From contig JAUIGE010000001.1 in assembly GCA_030430205.1 (NCBI GenBank), positions 372,001 through 436,000 of the forward strand: 64,000 bases of DNA. Direction: 5' to 3'. Position 1 is the stretch's first letter, and every line of letters starts with the position of its first letter. The stretch comes from Bacteroidia bacterium. Its GTDB lineage: Bacteria; Bacteroidota; Bacteroidia; J057. Below the pieces are notes generated by a model. That model was not told the origin of the DNA. It saw nothing but the letters and a program-made list of their open reading frames with translations, and ran no database searches. Of the stretch, positions 18,287 to 28,674 are shown piece by piece. A program made the translations under genes and the position numbers.

Positions 18287-19369
18287 GTGGCTATGCAAAA
18301 AATCTTCTTCACACCCGGGCCCGCGCATTTGTACCCCACAGTGGGAAACCACTTGAAGCAAGCGCTTGATTTACAGCTATTTTCGCTTTCGCACCGCAGC
18401 AAGCGCTACGAGGCTATTCACCAAAAAGCGGTGGATGGTGTCAGGGCATTGATGGCTATTCCACAAGATTTCCACATCTTTTTCCACAGTTCTGCCACAG
18501 AGATATGGGAGCGCCTGATACAAAATGCTGTGATGGAAAAAAGCTTTCATTTTGTGAACGGCTCCTTCTCCAGTCGCTATTATGAGATCGCCTGCGAATT
18601 GCAGGTGGATGCCCGGAAAGAAGAGGCTGCCTGGGGAAAGGCATTTGATTTATCACAGGTGAATATCCCTTCAGATACAGAATTGATCAATTTTACCCAC
18701 AACGAAACCAGTACGGGTGTGATGCTGGATTTGGGAGAAATATATGCCTTGAAGAAAAAGCATGCGAATGCGCTGTTGACGCTGGATCTGGTGTCTTCGG
18801 CTCCCTATGGGCAGCCCGATTGGACACAAACAGATGCGGCTTATTTTTCCGTTCAAAAATGCTTCGGCCTGCCGGCCGGACTGGGGGTGCTGATTCTCAG
18901 CCCGACGATGCTCGCAAAAGCTGCACAAAAAACGGCCGCAGGCCATTCCACCGGCTCTTACCACAGCTTCGCTTCCCAGCTCAGCAAAGCCCAAAAATCT
19001 CAGACGCCAGAGACACCCAATGTGCCCAACATCTACCTGCTGGGGCAGGTATGTGAGGACATGCTCAGGAAGGGAATCGAGACGATTCGCCGGGAGACAG
19101 AGCAAAAAGCAGCTCTGCTGTATGATTTTTTCGATCAGTATCCAGTCTACCAAAATTTTGTCAGAGAGAAAGCTTATCGTTCCCAAACGGTAATTGTGGC
19201 AGATATCCCATCGGGTTCAGGCCCTTTGATAAAGCGCCTGGTGGAGCAGGGAATGGTCCTGGGCGATGGCTATGGTGCGATGAAGGGCAAGCAGATTCGC
19301 GTGGCGAATTTTCCGGCGGTGAGCGTGGCGGATGTGGAAGCCTTGATCAGCAAATTGGCAGATGGGTAG
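18287..19369 (+). CDS. Class V aminotransferase, phosphoserine aminotransferase-like
   Basis: FFTPGPAHLYPTVGNHL, THNETSTGVMLDL, TLDLVSSAPYGQPDW, AYFSVQKCFGLPAGLGVLILSP (PLP lysine). Confidence 0.85.
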   Translation: MAMQKIFFTPGPAHLYPTVGNHLKQALDLQLFSLSHRSKRYEAIHQKAVDGVRALMAIPQDFHIFFHSSATEIWERLIQNAVMEKSFHFVNGSFSSRYYEIACELQVDARKEEAAWGKAFDLSQVNIPSDTELINFTHNETSTGVMLDLGEIYALKKKHANALLTLDLVSSAPYGQPDWTQTDAAYFSVQKCFGLPAGLGVLILSPTMLAKAAQKTAAGHSTGSYHSFASQLSKAQKSQTPETPNVPNIYLLGQVCEDMLRKGIETIRRETEQKAALLYDFFDQYPVYQNFVREKAYRSQTVIVADIPSGSGPLIKRLVEQGMVLGDGYGAMKGKQIRVANFPAVSVADVEALISKLADG

Positions 19370-19381
19370 ATTCACAACCTG

Positions 19382-20833
19382 CTATTCACCCTCTGCTAAA
19401 CCCTCAAGCTGCGCCTGAAGCCACTCGCGATGCGCGAGGTCACTGCTCAGATCAAGCTGCTTTTGCATCGTCTGAAGGCGCTTTCGCCTTTCATCTGCGG
19501 AAAGAATAGCCCATCGTTCTATCAGGCGATTGAGTTTTTTGAGCAGACGGAGAAAATTCAAATAGGGATTGCGGTTTTGGGCAGATAGGTGCTTCTGGCG
19601 TTGCAAATAGCGTTTGAAGGCTTCAATGTGATAGGTCAAGGCCTCATACTCTTCACTTTCAAAATAAACTTTTGCCAACAATATACGGGCACTGAGGTCA
19701 TAGAAAGATTCTGCAAAGTCGATCTGACTCAACTCCCGAATAGCTTCGCGATAGGACTTTCCATGGTAATGATAAAGGGCCAACGCATAGCGGTAGGAGG
19801 AGTCCTGAAAGGCTAAGGCAAGATGGGATTTGTAGCTTTCAATGAATTCCCGTGCCCAGGAGCGCTCCCCTAACCTCACCGCTGCCGCGGTGATATTGGT
19901 GTAATCTGTATACGAAATCACGTTTTCGCGGAGCAGGATAGCTGTCTCAAGCTGATGCTGGTACAATGCCAGCAAATCTTTCATGTATGGCTGCTCGCCG
20001 CGATTTATGCCAGCGATGCAGTGATTTTGGGCATATTTGTATAGAGCGCGGGCCTCTTCCTGCGGAAAGGCATGTACTTGCTGTGCCAGCAAACTGACCA
20101 AAGCCTCAAAAGCATCCCGCTTAGAGGAATCATTCAGCATCTCCCATACCAACTGGTAAGCCGCAATGGCGGGAGTATCGACAAAATTTTCCTGCCGGAT
20201 GCCTTCCAGCAGAGAAGTAATTAAACTGAAATTGGCAGAGGTGCCAAAAATATTTTGCCTGTTGAGCAATTCGCAAGCGCCGCGCAGCTTCTGCACGAGG
20301 TACCAGCGATCGAGTTGGTCGAGCATTTCCTGCAGGTTGTTGTCTACCATGCGTTTTTGGCTATAGCCAAAATGCTGGTTGGCGATTTCGGCAAGGCGAA
20401 AGCGCGTGAAGCGCAGTTGATCGTCTTCGGCCGCCTGCGGGGCGCATTGGCGCCGCAAAGCATCGGACTCCGTCCGCAGGAGGCGTTCACTTCCCCGCTG
20501 CCGGATGGCAGCGAGGCTGAGGAGCGAAAGCTCCTGGGGGCGCTGCTCCAATTCCTTAAAAGCCAAAAAGGCTTTTGCCAGGTCGAAAAGGGCTTTCGTC
20601 TCTAGTTTCAAGCGTGTATCTGCATAAGGCTCCGGGGAATACAATTGGCTCCAAATGATTTCTTTGTCCAGGTCTACGTGCTGATAAGTTGGCGCAAATT
20701 TCAGGATGGCATGTAGCAGCCTGACATTTCCTTTTCGGCCACGGGCGATTTCCTTCTCTACCCATATCGTGAATAGCCCGGTTTCTGCCGGAGAAAAGCT
20801 TTTTAGGAGTTCTATGAATTTAGTATTCTGCAA
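19382..20833 (-). CDS. Hypothetical alpha-helical (TPR-like) protein
   Basis: 483-aa helical ORF between convergent/divergent genes; no specific family recognised. Confidence 0.6.
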   Translation of the reverse strand: MQNTKFIELLKSFSPAETGLFTIWVEKEIARGRKGNVRLLHAILKFAPTYQHVDLDKEIIWSQLYSPEPYADTRLKLETKALFDLAKAFLAFKELEQRPQELSLLSLAAIRQRGSERLLRTESDALRRQCAPQAAEDDQLRFTRFRLAEIANQHFGYSQKRMVDNNLQEMLDQLDRWYLVQKLRGACELLNRQNIFGTSANFSLITSLLEGIRQENFVDTPAIAAYQLVWEMLNDSSKRDAFEALVSLLAQQVHAFPQEEARALYKYAQNHCIAGINRGEQPYMKDLLALYQHQLETAILLRENVISYTDYTNITAAAVRLGERSWAREFIESYKSHLALAFQDSSYRYALALYHYHGKSYREAIRELSQIDFAESFYDLSARILLAKVYFESEEYEALTYHIEAFKRYLQRQKHLSAQNRNPYLNFLRLLKKLNRLIERWAILSADERRKRLQTMQKQLDLSSDLAHREWLQAQLEGLAEGE

Positions 20834-21024
20834 TAAACAAATTAGTTAAAAATATTTAATCTATTAAAAATCAATATTTTATAAGAACAAATGATAAATA
20901 CAAAATGAAATTAACATAATTTATTGTCATTGTTGCGGGGAAAGAGAATCCTTAAGCTTGTAAGGTAAATAAACTGCTCCAGCCAGGATTTTTTATCATG
21001 AATTAATAAAACCGAAACATCCCT

Positions 21025-23685
21025 ATGAAAGCCAAATATTTTTTCCTCTTTAGCTGCTTCCTATGTGGCTTCCTGTCTTTTTCAAAAGCCCAAACAAAAG
21101 TCCATCAGCTCCAGTTAAACTTGCCCGACACCATTTGTGCGGACATCAACCCGCTGGTTAGGCTCTCGACAACTTTAGGCTTTGGAGGCCCCTCGGGTCC
21201 TGTCAATGTCTTTACTTTCTGGGATTATGGTGATGGCACAAGCCAGGTGAGGGGGCTCATCCCCTCACATCATTACCATTATTTTGCTAAAGCGGGAACC
21301 TATAAAGTGAAAGTCTCTTTGCAGGCTTCTCTCAGTGGTGATTGGGAAACAGCCAGCGACTCGCAGTTGATTGTGGTGCAGAGAAACTGCCAAACAGGCC
21401 AGGCAGCTGACCTGAATATGAAGCAGGACACCGCCTGCGCGGGCTGGCCCGCCCAGTTTGGCGATAGCCTCGCCGGAGACTTCTCTCACCTCAGCTTCCG
21501 CTGGGACTTTGGAGATGGTACTTTCAGCCCGAAGGGTTGGGGGGTAAAACATGTCTACAGCCAGCCGGGCCTCTATGCTGCCAGCCTGTGTATCGTCGAT
21601 CACAACCTTCAGGACACCCTGTGTATACAGCAGTTGATACCTGTCAAAAGCTGTCAGCTTTTTCAATCCCTGGCGATTGACGGACCGGATACGGTATGCC
21701 TGGGTACGGAAAAATATCTTTTTTCCCCACGCATCACAGGAGGAAGTGGCCATTTCCACTATGGCTGGTCTGCCCTGGGCAGTGGGGTGTTATTCAGCAA
21801 CCCCGACACTACGAAACGGGTTTTTGGCGTAGCATTTACCCAGGCAGGAAATGTAAGTATCAGTCTGAAGGTGACGGATCTGGTGACAGGCATCGTGCTT
21901 GCGATCCGAGATACCCTCGTTACTCAGACAGGGGCTTCCTGCCCCTTATCTGTTAATATTGGGGGGCCGGGTACGACCTTTTGTCTTTCCAGTGGCTACA
22001 ACCCCTATTTCATAGCGAATGTGCGCGGGGGAAGTGGCCAGTATACCTATGACTGGCAGTCAAGCCCAGGGAACTTCAATGGATCAGGTTCTACCTTTTT
22101 ACCCGCATTTCAGCAAACTGGCTTGGTGGCTGTAGATATCACAATCACAGATCAGCTCACACTTCAGCAGGTACATGATACCGTTCAACTCACGCTTACC
22201 AAAGGTGACTGTGAGCCCTACGTTTCAACTCAGAATTTGGTCATCAATCCTGAAAGACTGTGCCAGGGAACTTCATTTAATTATTACAATTTTTCTCCTT
22301 CCTCTTCCTATACCGGTTTTTCGATAGATTTTGGAGATGGCACTGTCAAAAATTCCGCTAGCGGAGTACATACCTATGCCGCTGCGGGATTATATACCGT
22401 CGCCTATTGCCTGTATAATCCTACTTTGGGAGACACCTTTTGCCTGAGTCGTCAACTATATGTAGCTCCTGTTTGCGAGTTGAAAATCGCTGTTCTGACA
22501 ACAGATGATTTTGGAAATGACGACGGTACTGCTCATGCCTACATTCTCCAGGGAAATGGCCAGATAGAGCTGGAATGGGACAGCACAGGTACTTTTTCAA
22601 ATACCTTCGAAATCAGCGGCCTGGCCGCTGGCACCTATCACCTCTACGCCCGGGACGGGCAGGGGCGAAGCGATACGATCGCTTACCGCATCAACCCCTA
22701 CGCCACAGCTGTATTTCCCGGAGACTGCAACCACGATCAGGTTGCAGATATGAAAGACCTGCTGCCCATCGGGCTGAAATATAATATGACTGGATTTACC
22801 CGTCCCAATGCCAGCCTCAACTGGACCCCCCAGCCCGCCCTGCCCTGGGGCGACAGTCTGGCCAACGGCCGCGACATCCGCCACGTCGATACCGACGGCA
22901 ACGGCATCATCAATGATGCAGACACCCTTGCCATACAGCTCAATTATAGCTTTACCCATAACAACTTACGCACCGGCAATACGGGCCCCAAGCTCTTTTA
23001 CCAAATGCCCATGGGGCCTCATACTCCCGGAGATACCCTCCGCATTCCGATCCACCTCGCCACCATGGACACTCCTGTCGTCAGCCTCTATGGCCTGACC
23101 TTTGGCATCAGCTACGATACCGCTTTGATCCAGGGCGGAAGTATCCGCCTGGACTTCGGCAATTCCTGGCTGGGAACCAAAGGCAGCAACCTGCTGACCA
23201 TGTATCGGGAGGACAGCACAAGGGGGCAGGTAGCGGTCGGTTTTGTGCGCAAAGACCAGATGAATGTCTCAGGCTTTGGACGAATATGCGATATCATCGT
23301 GGTCGTGGACGACCATATCGGCAAGCGGAATATTCCGCTACGAATGGGCTTCCTATCGCCTTATGGGATAGACAAAGCCGAAGAGGAAGTAAACATTGGA
23401 TGGATCAATGGCGAAACGGATATAGCCACCGATATTTCGGAGGAAATGATGGCACAGATGGGACTGGCCGTAGGCCAGAGTGATAGAAATATCCTCCTCT
23501 ATCATCCAACCGAAAAAACGGGTGTAATGCAGCTGATTGACATCCGGGGTAATCAACTCATTCAGCAGAAGCTAAAAGAAACTGGGCAAACTGCAATCAG
23601 CACAAAGCATTTATCACCAGGTATTTACATACTCGAAGTCAGAATAGGAAATACCCTCTGGCGTAAAAAGGTCGCACTGTTGTGA
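21025..23685 (+). CDS. Secreted PKD-repeat protein with dockerin-like and cohesin-like segments and T9SS C-terminal domain
   Basis: Signal peptide; repeated WDYGDGT/WDFGDGT PKD motifs; GDCNHDQVADMKDLLPIGLKYN + DTDGNGIINDADTLAIQLNYS; C-terminal IYILEVRIGNTLWRKKVALL. Confidence 0.75.
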   Translation: MKAKYFFLFSCFLCGFLSFSKAQTKVHQLQLNLPDTICADINPLVRLSTTLGFGGPSGPVNVFTFWDYGDGTSQVRGLIPSHHYHYFAKAGTYKVKVSLQASLSGDWETASDSQLIVVQRNCQTGQAADLNMKQDTACAGWPAQFGDSLAGDFSHLSFRWDFGDGTFSPKGWGVKHVYSQPGLYAASLCIVDHNLQDTLCIQQLIPVKSCQLFQSLAIDGPDTVCLGTEKYLFSPRITGGSGHFHYGWSALGSGVLFSNPDTTKRVFGVAFTQAGNVSISLKVTDLVTGIVLAIRDTLVTQTGASCPLSVNIGGPGTTFCLSSGYNPYFIANVRGGSGQYTYDWQSSPGNFNGSGSTFLPAFQQTGLVAVDITITDQLTLQQVHDTVQLTLTKGDCEPYVSTQNLVINPERLCQGTSFNYYNFSPSSSYTGFSIDFGDGTVKNSASGVHTYAAAGLYTVAYCLYNPTLGDTFCLSRQLYVAPVCELKIAVLTTDDFGNDDGTAHAYILQGNGQIELEWDSTGTFSNTFEISGLAAGTYHLYARDGQGRSDTIAYRINPYATAVFPGDCNHDQVADMKDLLPIGLKYNMTGFTRPNASLNWTPQPALPWGDSLANGRDIRHVDTDGNGIINDADTLAIQLNYSFTHNNLRTGNTGPKLFYQMPMGPHTPGDTLRIPIHLATMDTPVVSLYGLTFGISYDTALIQGGSIRLDFGNSWLGTKGSNLLTMYREDSTRGQVAVGFVRKDQMNVSGFGRICDIIVVVDDHIGKRNIPLRMGFLSPYGIDKAEEEVNIGWINGETDIATDISEEMMAQMGLAVGQSDRNILLYHPTEKTGVMQLIDIRGNQLIQQKLKETGQTAISTKHLSPGIYILEVRIGNTLWRKKVALL

Positions 23686-23723
23686 CAAAATTTCATCATT
23701 CCATATTTTAACAATAAACTCAA

Positions 23724-24398
23724 ATGAAAAACACATTCATCATCTGTCTCCTCTTTTCATGCCTGCAATTTGCCTGGGGGCAGGAAAACAGGTCCCAGTG
23801 GGGACTCAGTATTTCTCCTGGCTTTCACTACATGAAAGTAGATGGCAGCTCAACTATGGGCGTACATCGCCACATGCCTACGATGGGAATTAGCCTAGGC
23901 ATTGCAGGTCGGATTCAGGTGAGTAATAGATTGTATCTCGAGACAGGTTTGTTTGTCAAAAAACTTGCGTACGAATATTCGGTGGAAGAAATACTCCTTC
24001 CCGCAGGAATCGATGCCAAGGGCGATATCACCTACACTTCTGTGGAAGATAAATTCAGGCAAAGCATGGCCTCAATTCCATTAAGGGCAAAGTTTAGGGT
24101 TGGGAAGGGATTTTTCATTGGGGGAGGTCTCAATTTTGATGTGCCTGTTATAGGGAAGCATGAACGCGAGCTGACCCATTCTTTTGGAGAAGAAGATTTC
24201 CTTTTGAATCGCGATTTTTCGTCGAGCCTCCGTTTTTTCAGCTTCAACCTAGGCATTTCCAAAACCGTAAAAATTGCAAATACCCTGCTGGATTTTGGAC
24301 CTCAACTGGACATCTACCGCCATCAGCTAGAAATTCCTTTCGGCCTGAACAGCAGGCATCAATATGCAGTGGGGTTTCAGCTGAGCGTTTTGAAATAA
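23724..24398 (+). CDS. Outer membrane beta-barrel family protein
   Basis: Signal peptide FIICLLFSCLQFAWGQ, alternating aromatic beta-strands, RLYLETGLFVKKLAYEY. Confidence 0.65.
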   Translation: MKNTFIICLLFSCLQFAWGQENRSQWGLSISPGFHYMKVDGSSTMGVHRHMPTMGISLGIAGRIQVSNRLYLETGLFVKKLAYEYSVEEILLPAGIDAKGDITYTSVEDKFRQSMASIPLRAKFRVGKGFFIGGGLNFDVPVIGKHERELTHSFGEEDFLLNRDFSSSLRFFSFNLGISKTVKIANTLLDFGPQLDIYRHQLEIPFGLNSRHQYAVGFQLSVLK

Positions 24399-24401
24399 AA
24401 A

Positions 24402-24427
24402 AATAGCCCGGCCTGAGCCGGGCTATT
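24402..24427. terminator. Bidirectional rho-independent terminator between convergent genes
   Basis: AATAGCCCGGC-CTGA-GCCGGGCTATT, 11-bp perfect stem with A-run on the left (T-run for minus strand). Confidence 0.85.
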
Positions 24428-24469
24428 CAAAAGCACACATTGGAACGGTTGGTAGTAAGGGGAAAGTCT

Positions 24470-25255
24470 TTATCTCGGAATCACATTGCCGGAGCCAGTG
24501 ATATGAGTGGTTACGAGTGGGGTGCCATCATAGATGACTTTTCCGCTGCCGGTGATGTCCACTTCCAGTGTCTGTACTGCATGCACTTCTGCATCGCCAG
24601 AACCACCGACTTTGATGTAAACATTTTGCGCGATCAGGTCAAAGGCATGCAGGTCTCCTGAGCCGGTGATCCGATGATCCAGATTCTCAACAGAGCCTGA
24701 CAAAGTGATGTCACCAGAACCTGTCGTTTTGGACTCCAGGGTGGCCGCAGTCATGTCAGAGGTAATCGTTCCCGATCCTGAGATCGTTGCGATAACATCG
24801 GTTGCGTCATAATCCAGGTGGATATTTCCTGAGCCGCTGATCTTTAATTCCAGCTCATCCGTATTAAAGCGTGTTTCGCCTACGATGCTTCCAGAACCGC
24901 TGATTTTCAGGTAATTCAGGTCTTTTACGGAAATGTGAATTTCTACATCGCTCACTTTGCGTACACATCCGTCATAGTCTATGTCCCAAACACCGTTATC
25001 GTCTACATCCAGTTTGAGCAGGTCAATGATGTTTTCCTGAGCGATGATTTCTACTTTCTGCACGCTGTCCTGGGTGATGTAGACATCTGCAGCGATGGAC
25101 AGATTGAGGCCCGTCATTTCTGGCAAAAAGAGCGTTTCAGTAACACGCGTTCCTTTGCCCCTTTCGCAGATTTCATCTAAATCACAGCCTGTAAATACAA
25201 AGCTGGATGCGAGGACAAGGAGGAGGATCAGGTTTCTAATATTCATTGTTTTCAT
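24470..25255 (-). CDS. DUF2807 (GIN) domain lipoprotein, putative adhesin-head-like beta-solenoid
   Basis: Lipobox VFTGC; eight [STG]GSGx[ILV] repeats (SGSGSIVG, SGSGNIHL, SGSGTITS, TGSGDITL ...). Confidence 0.88.
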   Translation of the reverse strand: MKTMNIRNLILLLVLASSFVFTGCDLDEICERGKGTRVTETLFLPEMTGLNLSIAADVYITQDSVQKVEIIAQENIIDLLKLDVDDNGVWDIDYDGCVRKVSDVEIHISVKDLNYLKISGSGSIVGETRFNTDELELKISGSGNIHLDYDATDVIATISGSGTITSDMTAATLESKTTGSGDITLSGSVENLDHRITGSGDLHAFDLIAQNVYIKVGGSGDAEVHAVQTLEVDITGSGKVIYDGTPLVTTHITGSGNVIPR

Positions 25256-25410
25256 GATAATAGTTATTTTGTTTTTTGATGGTTTAATCTAATGGGGCTG
25301 TTGTGTGTTGTTTGTTTTTGATTTCGATACAAAGAACGGAGGTTGCTTTATTTTTGATTCAATGAGAAGTCATGAGTGCTGATTTTCAGGGAGTGAACCT
25401 GCGATTCTTA

Positions 25411-26595
25411 TTATTGGGAGATGAGTTCAAAGGCTTGAAACGTCAGTTCTTCATCTATTTCACTTATTTTACCTCCCACACCATTGATCAGCAAAACAAA
25501 GGTCATGTCTGTCTCAGGGAAATAATGTACGACAGAGGAAAAGCCAAATATGCCCCCTGTATGCCCTATGGCATCTCCTGCGGGGGTATAAAAATACTCC
25601 AGCCCATGTCCGTTTTTCGGTTGATCGTAGGCGGCATAGTCCGGGCCAAAGACTGGAAACCAGTCTGTCATGACAGCCAGAGAGCTGTCACTGACCAGCT
25701 TGCCTTTCATCAGGCTTTCGATGAATACCAGCAGGTCATGAGCCGAGGTGGAGATCCCCCCATCGCCTGTGCGCAGTTCATTTTCATAGAGATGCTCTGA
25801 CTGCATCAACTGGCCATTTCCATAGATGTCGAGATACCCTTTGACTGTTCCTGCCGGAATCGCCGGATCAAGTCCATAGTAGCTATTTTGCAAATTGAGC
25901 GGATCAAATACATACTTCTGATAAGCTTCTGCAAAGCTCAGGCCCGTTGCCTTTTCGATGATCATGCCCAGCAGGGTATAATTGGAGTTGGAATAATAAT
26001 ATGCTTCTCCCGGCGCATTTACCGCCTTTCGCGGCTTCGCGAACTTCATGATCGCTTCCTGCTCCCATTTCCAATAAGGTTGATTGAACAGGGCCAGGTC
26101 ATAATTAATGCCATCCAGGTAGTCTGGGATACCGCTGGTATGGGCCAGCATCTGCTGGATGCTTGCCTTATCAGCATTGGCGATGCGCTTTGTAAAATCC
26201 GTGTCCAGCCAATCGGTCGTTTTTTGATCCAGGCTCAGCAGACCTTCTTCAATCAGTTTAAAAATAATCGTAGCCGTAAACGGCTTGCTGATACTCGCGA
26301 TCAAATGCTTATGGCATTTCTCCATCTGTATCTGATGGCCGACATCGGCATAGCCGCTGGCACCTACCCACAAGCCATCGGCATCTTTTAGCAGCATGAT
26401 GGCGCCAGGTAGCCCTTTGGCTACTTCTGATTCCAGCAGATTTTGCAAGGCCGCTGCCTTGGGGTGGACATCACTGCTGTCAGCAAAGCTGACTTCACAA
26501 TCGTAGAAGCTTGCTTCTACGGGGGCGATCTCCTGTTTACATGCTGCAAAAAGCAGGAGAAGAAGCGTTAGAGAGATAATGTGGTTGTATTTCAT
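25411..26595 (-). CDS. Serine hydrolase, class C beta-lactamase/penicillin-binding family
   Basis: LIASISKPFTATIIFKL (SxxK), YYSNSNYTLLGMIIEKATG (YxN), GHTGGIFGF. Confidence 0.9.
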   Translation of the reverse strand: MKYNHIISLTLLLLLFAACKQEIAPVEASFYDCEVSFADSSDVHPKAAALQNLLESEVAKGLPGAIMLLKDADGLWVGASGYADVGHQIQMEKCHKHLIASISKPFTATIIFKLIEEGLLSLDQKTTDWLDTDFTKRIANADKASIQQMLAHTSGIPDYLDGINYDLALFNQPYWKWEQEAIMKFAKPRKAVNAPGEAYYYSNSNYTLLGMIIEKATGLSFAEAYQKYVFDPLNLQNSYYGLDPAIPAGTVKGYLDIYGNGQLMQSEHLYENELRTGDGGISTSAHDLLVFIESLMKGKLVSDSSLAVMTDWFPVFGPDYAAYDQPKNGHGLEYFYTPAGDAIGHTGGIFGFSSVVHYFPETDMTFVLLINGVGGKISEIDEELTFQAFELISQ

Positions 26596-26621
26596 GTTTT
26601 TTTTGAAAAAGGTGATTGACT

Positions 26622-27209
26622 TTATATGTTAAATCCTACCCCCAGGTGGATCGCGGTATGTGAAAAGACGGGGACGCCGTTTTTGTAGGCAAAAGGCGCT
26701 TCTGCAAACCATTGGTACCGACCAAAGACCGTGATACCACTGACTTCATAGTTCAGGCCAATATGGCTGTTTATCATGGCCTCTGGCCTCCCCCAATCGC
26801 GTTTTTGCACAAAACCACCCCCATCAACGGCTTCGAATGTGGGGTTGTCACTCCACTGGTGCATATAGCCCAGGCCTGCGGCAAACTCCGCCGATAAGCC
26901 GCCGAGTATCGTATAGCGCAAGCCATAGGTTCCGCTGATCGTAAGGGCATTTTGAAAAAAGTTGTGATGGTAGCCTGCAGCCTGTAACTCGACAAAGCTT
27001 GTCATGGGGCCTTTTTGCTTATGCGTCCAGGAGGTCGCGATTTGAATCCCCGGATGCAGATCCCCCCATTGGGAGCGGATGAAAGGCAGCGCCGTTGATT
27101 CGTTGAAGAGAGAAACTTTGAGCTGTTTGTCAAAGGTCAATTTTTGGGCAGTCGTTTGCCCTGCTGCTGTTAGCAAAATAGCCAACAGCAGCCCATAAAG
27201 CTTTTTCAT
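26622..27209 (-). CDS. Hypothetical exported / outer membrane protein
   Basis: Signal peptide LLLAILLTAAGQTTAQ; beta-rich. Confidence 0.55.
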   Translation of the reverse strand: MKKLYGLLLAILLTAAGQTTAQKLTFDKQLKVSLFNESTALPFIRSQWGDLHPGIQIATSWTHKQKGPMTSFVELQAAGYHHNFFQNALTISGTYGLRYTILGGLSAEFAAGLGYMHQWSDNPTFEAVDGGGFVQKRDWGRPEAMINSHIGLNYEVSGITVFGRYQWFAEAPFAYKNGVPVFSHTAIHLGVGFNI

Positions 27210-27324
27210 GCTTATAATGATTTTTAGGTTAAAATATAGCTTGTGATGTACCGGGGCAAAGGAAACACGCTAAGGCATGTAAATGCCAAAGGATGGGTTC
27301 GAGCGAATAAAATCACGGAGTGAA

Positions 27325-28254
27325 TCAGTCCAAAAGCCCCTTCACCGCTTCGATGATCATATCATCAATGTTTTGTAAAGACTCCCAGGTCCAGCCGCCG
27401 ATGTGCGGAGAAAGCATCACATTGGGTCTGCGAAAAAGATTTTCGTATAGCTTTTTCTCTTCATCAGCAAGTGAATCCATTTTTTCATTGGGCAAAACAT
27501 CGAGTGCCGCAGCGATTACACGCCCGCTATCCAGCGCCTGCAACAAATCTTCCACCTTAACAATGGGCCCTCTGGCGAGATTTAAAAGGTAGATAGGCCT
27601 GGAAAATTGTTGGAGAAAAGCGGCATCCACCCAGCCCTTTGTCTCCGCCGTCAGCGGAACATGCAGGCTGAGGACTTCTGCCTCTGCATATATTTGCGCC
27701 AGCTCCACCTCCTCGGTATAGGCATGGTCAAAGCCCGTTTTGTATTTGTCATAGGCCAAAATCCTGCAGCCAAAGCTGCTCAGCCGCTTCGCCACCTGGC
27801 TCCCGGTATTTCCATAACCGATGATCCCGACGGTCTTGCCAGTCAGTTCATTTCCGCGATTCTCTTCCCGCCGCCAGAGAAACTGGCGCACTTCCTGATC
27901 TGCTCTCCGCAGATGGTTGCGGATGACCAGGAGCATGCCTACCGTCTGCTCCGCCACCGCATCGGCATTGGAGCCCGCGCAATTGCGGAGTTGAATCCCT
28001 TTTTGGGCCAGATATGCTCCATCAATATGATCGGTGCCTACGCCCGCCCGGATCACCAGCTTTAGCTTGTGTGCCGCATCGATCATCTCCCGATCTACCT
28101 GCACTTTGCTATTGAGGATCAAAACTTCAGCCGTTTCGATCTCCCTCATCGTGATGGCCCGGTCTGCTTCAGGCAGGTACTTCATGTCTATGGGAAGCGT
28201 TCCCAGTTTTTCGATAAAAGGCGGGCGAAAACGATCAATGATAAGTATCTGCAT
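27325..28254 (-). CDS. D-isomer-specific 2-hydroxyacid dehydrogenase (phosphoglycerate dehydrogenase-like)
   Basis: VIRAGVGTDHIDGAYLAQKGIQLRNCAGSNADAVAEQTVGMLL, GKTVGIIGYGNTGSQVAKRL, LNLARGPIVKVEDLLQALDSGRVIAAALDVLPNE. Confidence 0.9.
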   Translation of the reverse strand: MQILIIDRFRPPFIEKLGTLPIDMKYLPEADRAITMREIETAEVLILNSKVQVDREMIDAAHKLKLVIRAGVGTDHIDGAYLAQKGIQLRNCAGSNADAVAEQTVGMLLVIRNHLRRADQEVRQFLWRREENRGNELTGKTVGIIGYGNTGSQVAKRLSSFGCRILAYDKYKTGFDHAYTEEVELAQIYAEAEVLSLHVPLTAETKGWVDAAFLQQFSRPIYLLNLARGPIVKVEDLLQALDSGRVIAAALDVLPNEKMDSLADEEKKLYENLFRRPNVMLSPHIGGWTWESLQNIDDMIIEAVKGLLD

Positions 28255-28266
28255 CCTTCAGGATAT

Positions 28267-28631
28267 TTATAGCGATAAAATGGGTAAAACGTAGGTGTAC
28301 ATCAGCAAAGTCAAAAGTATGACACAAAGCAGGTTGAGTCCAAAGCCGCATTTGGCCATTTGGGGTATGGTGACGCGCTTGCTGCCAAAGATCACGGCAT
28401 TGGTGCCGGTGCCAGAGGACAGCATAAAAGAAAAATCACAATCGGCACAAAGGCCGTGGCATAGATGGGAATACATTCACTGATCCACCAGGTCGCCATC
28501 AGGCAGGCTACCCCCAGCGCTTTGAGCGCTTCCGGACTCATCCCCTCCGGTGAAGGGAGCAGGAGAGACAGCAGCAGGAATAATATTCCCAGCCAAAAAC
28601 CAACTTGCTTTGATTTGATCATATTCCGCAT
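28267..28631 (-). pseudogene. SLC13/DASS-family transporter remnant with central region deleted
   Basis: N-part EGMSPEALKALGVACLMATWWISECIPIYATAFVPIVIF and out-of-frame C-part FMLSSGTGTNAVIFGSKRVTIPQMAKCGFGLNLLCVILLTLLMY directly abutted. Confidence 0.8.
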
Positions 28632-28633
28632 CC

Positions 28634-28674
28634 ATTTGCGGAAATATCAGGATTTTCATTTGATATCCGCAAAT
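28634..28674. repeat. TTGCGGAA-type inverted repeat at 3' end of the ATPase gene
   Basis: 28634-28649 ATTTGCGGAAATATCA vs 28661-28674 TGATATCCGCAAAT. Confidence 0.75.

Noticed and set aside
24470-25255. Eight SGSG repeats considered as a novel repeat protein
   Set aside because: Standard periodicity of the known DUF2807 (GIN) beta-solenoid family.
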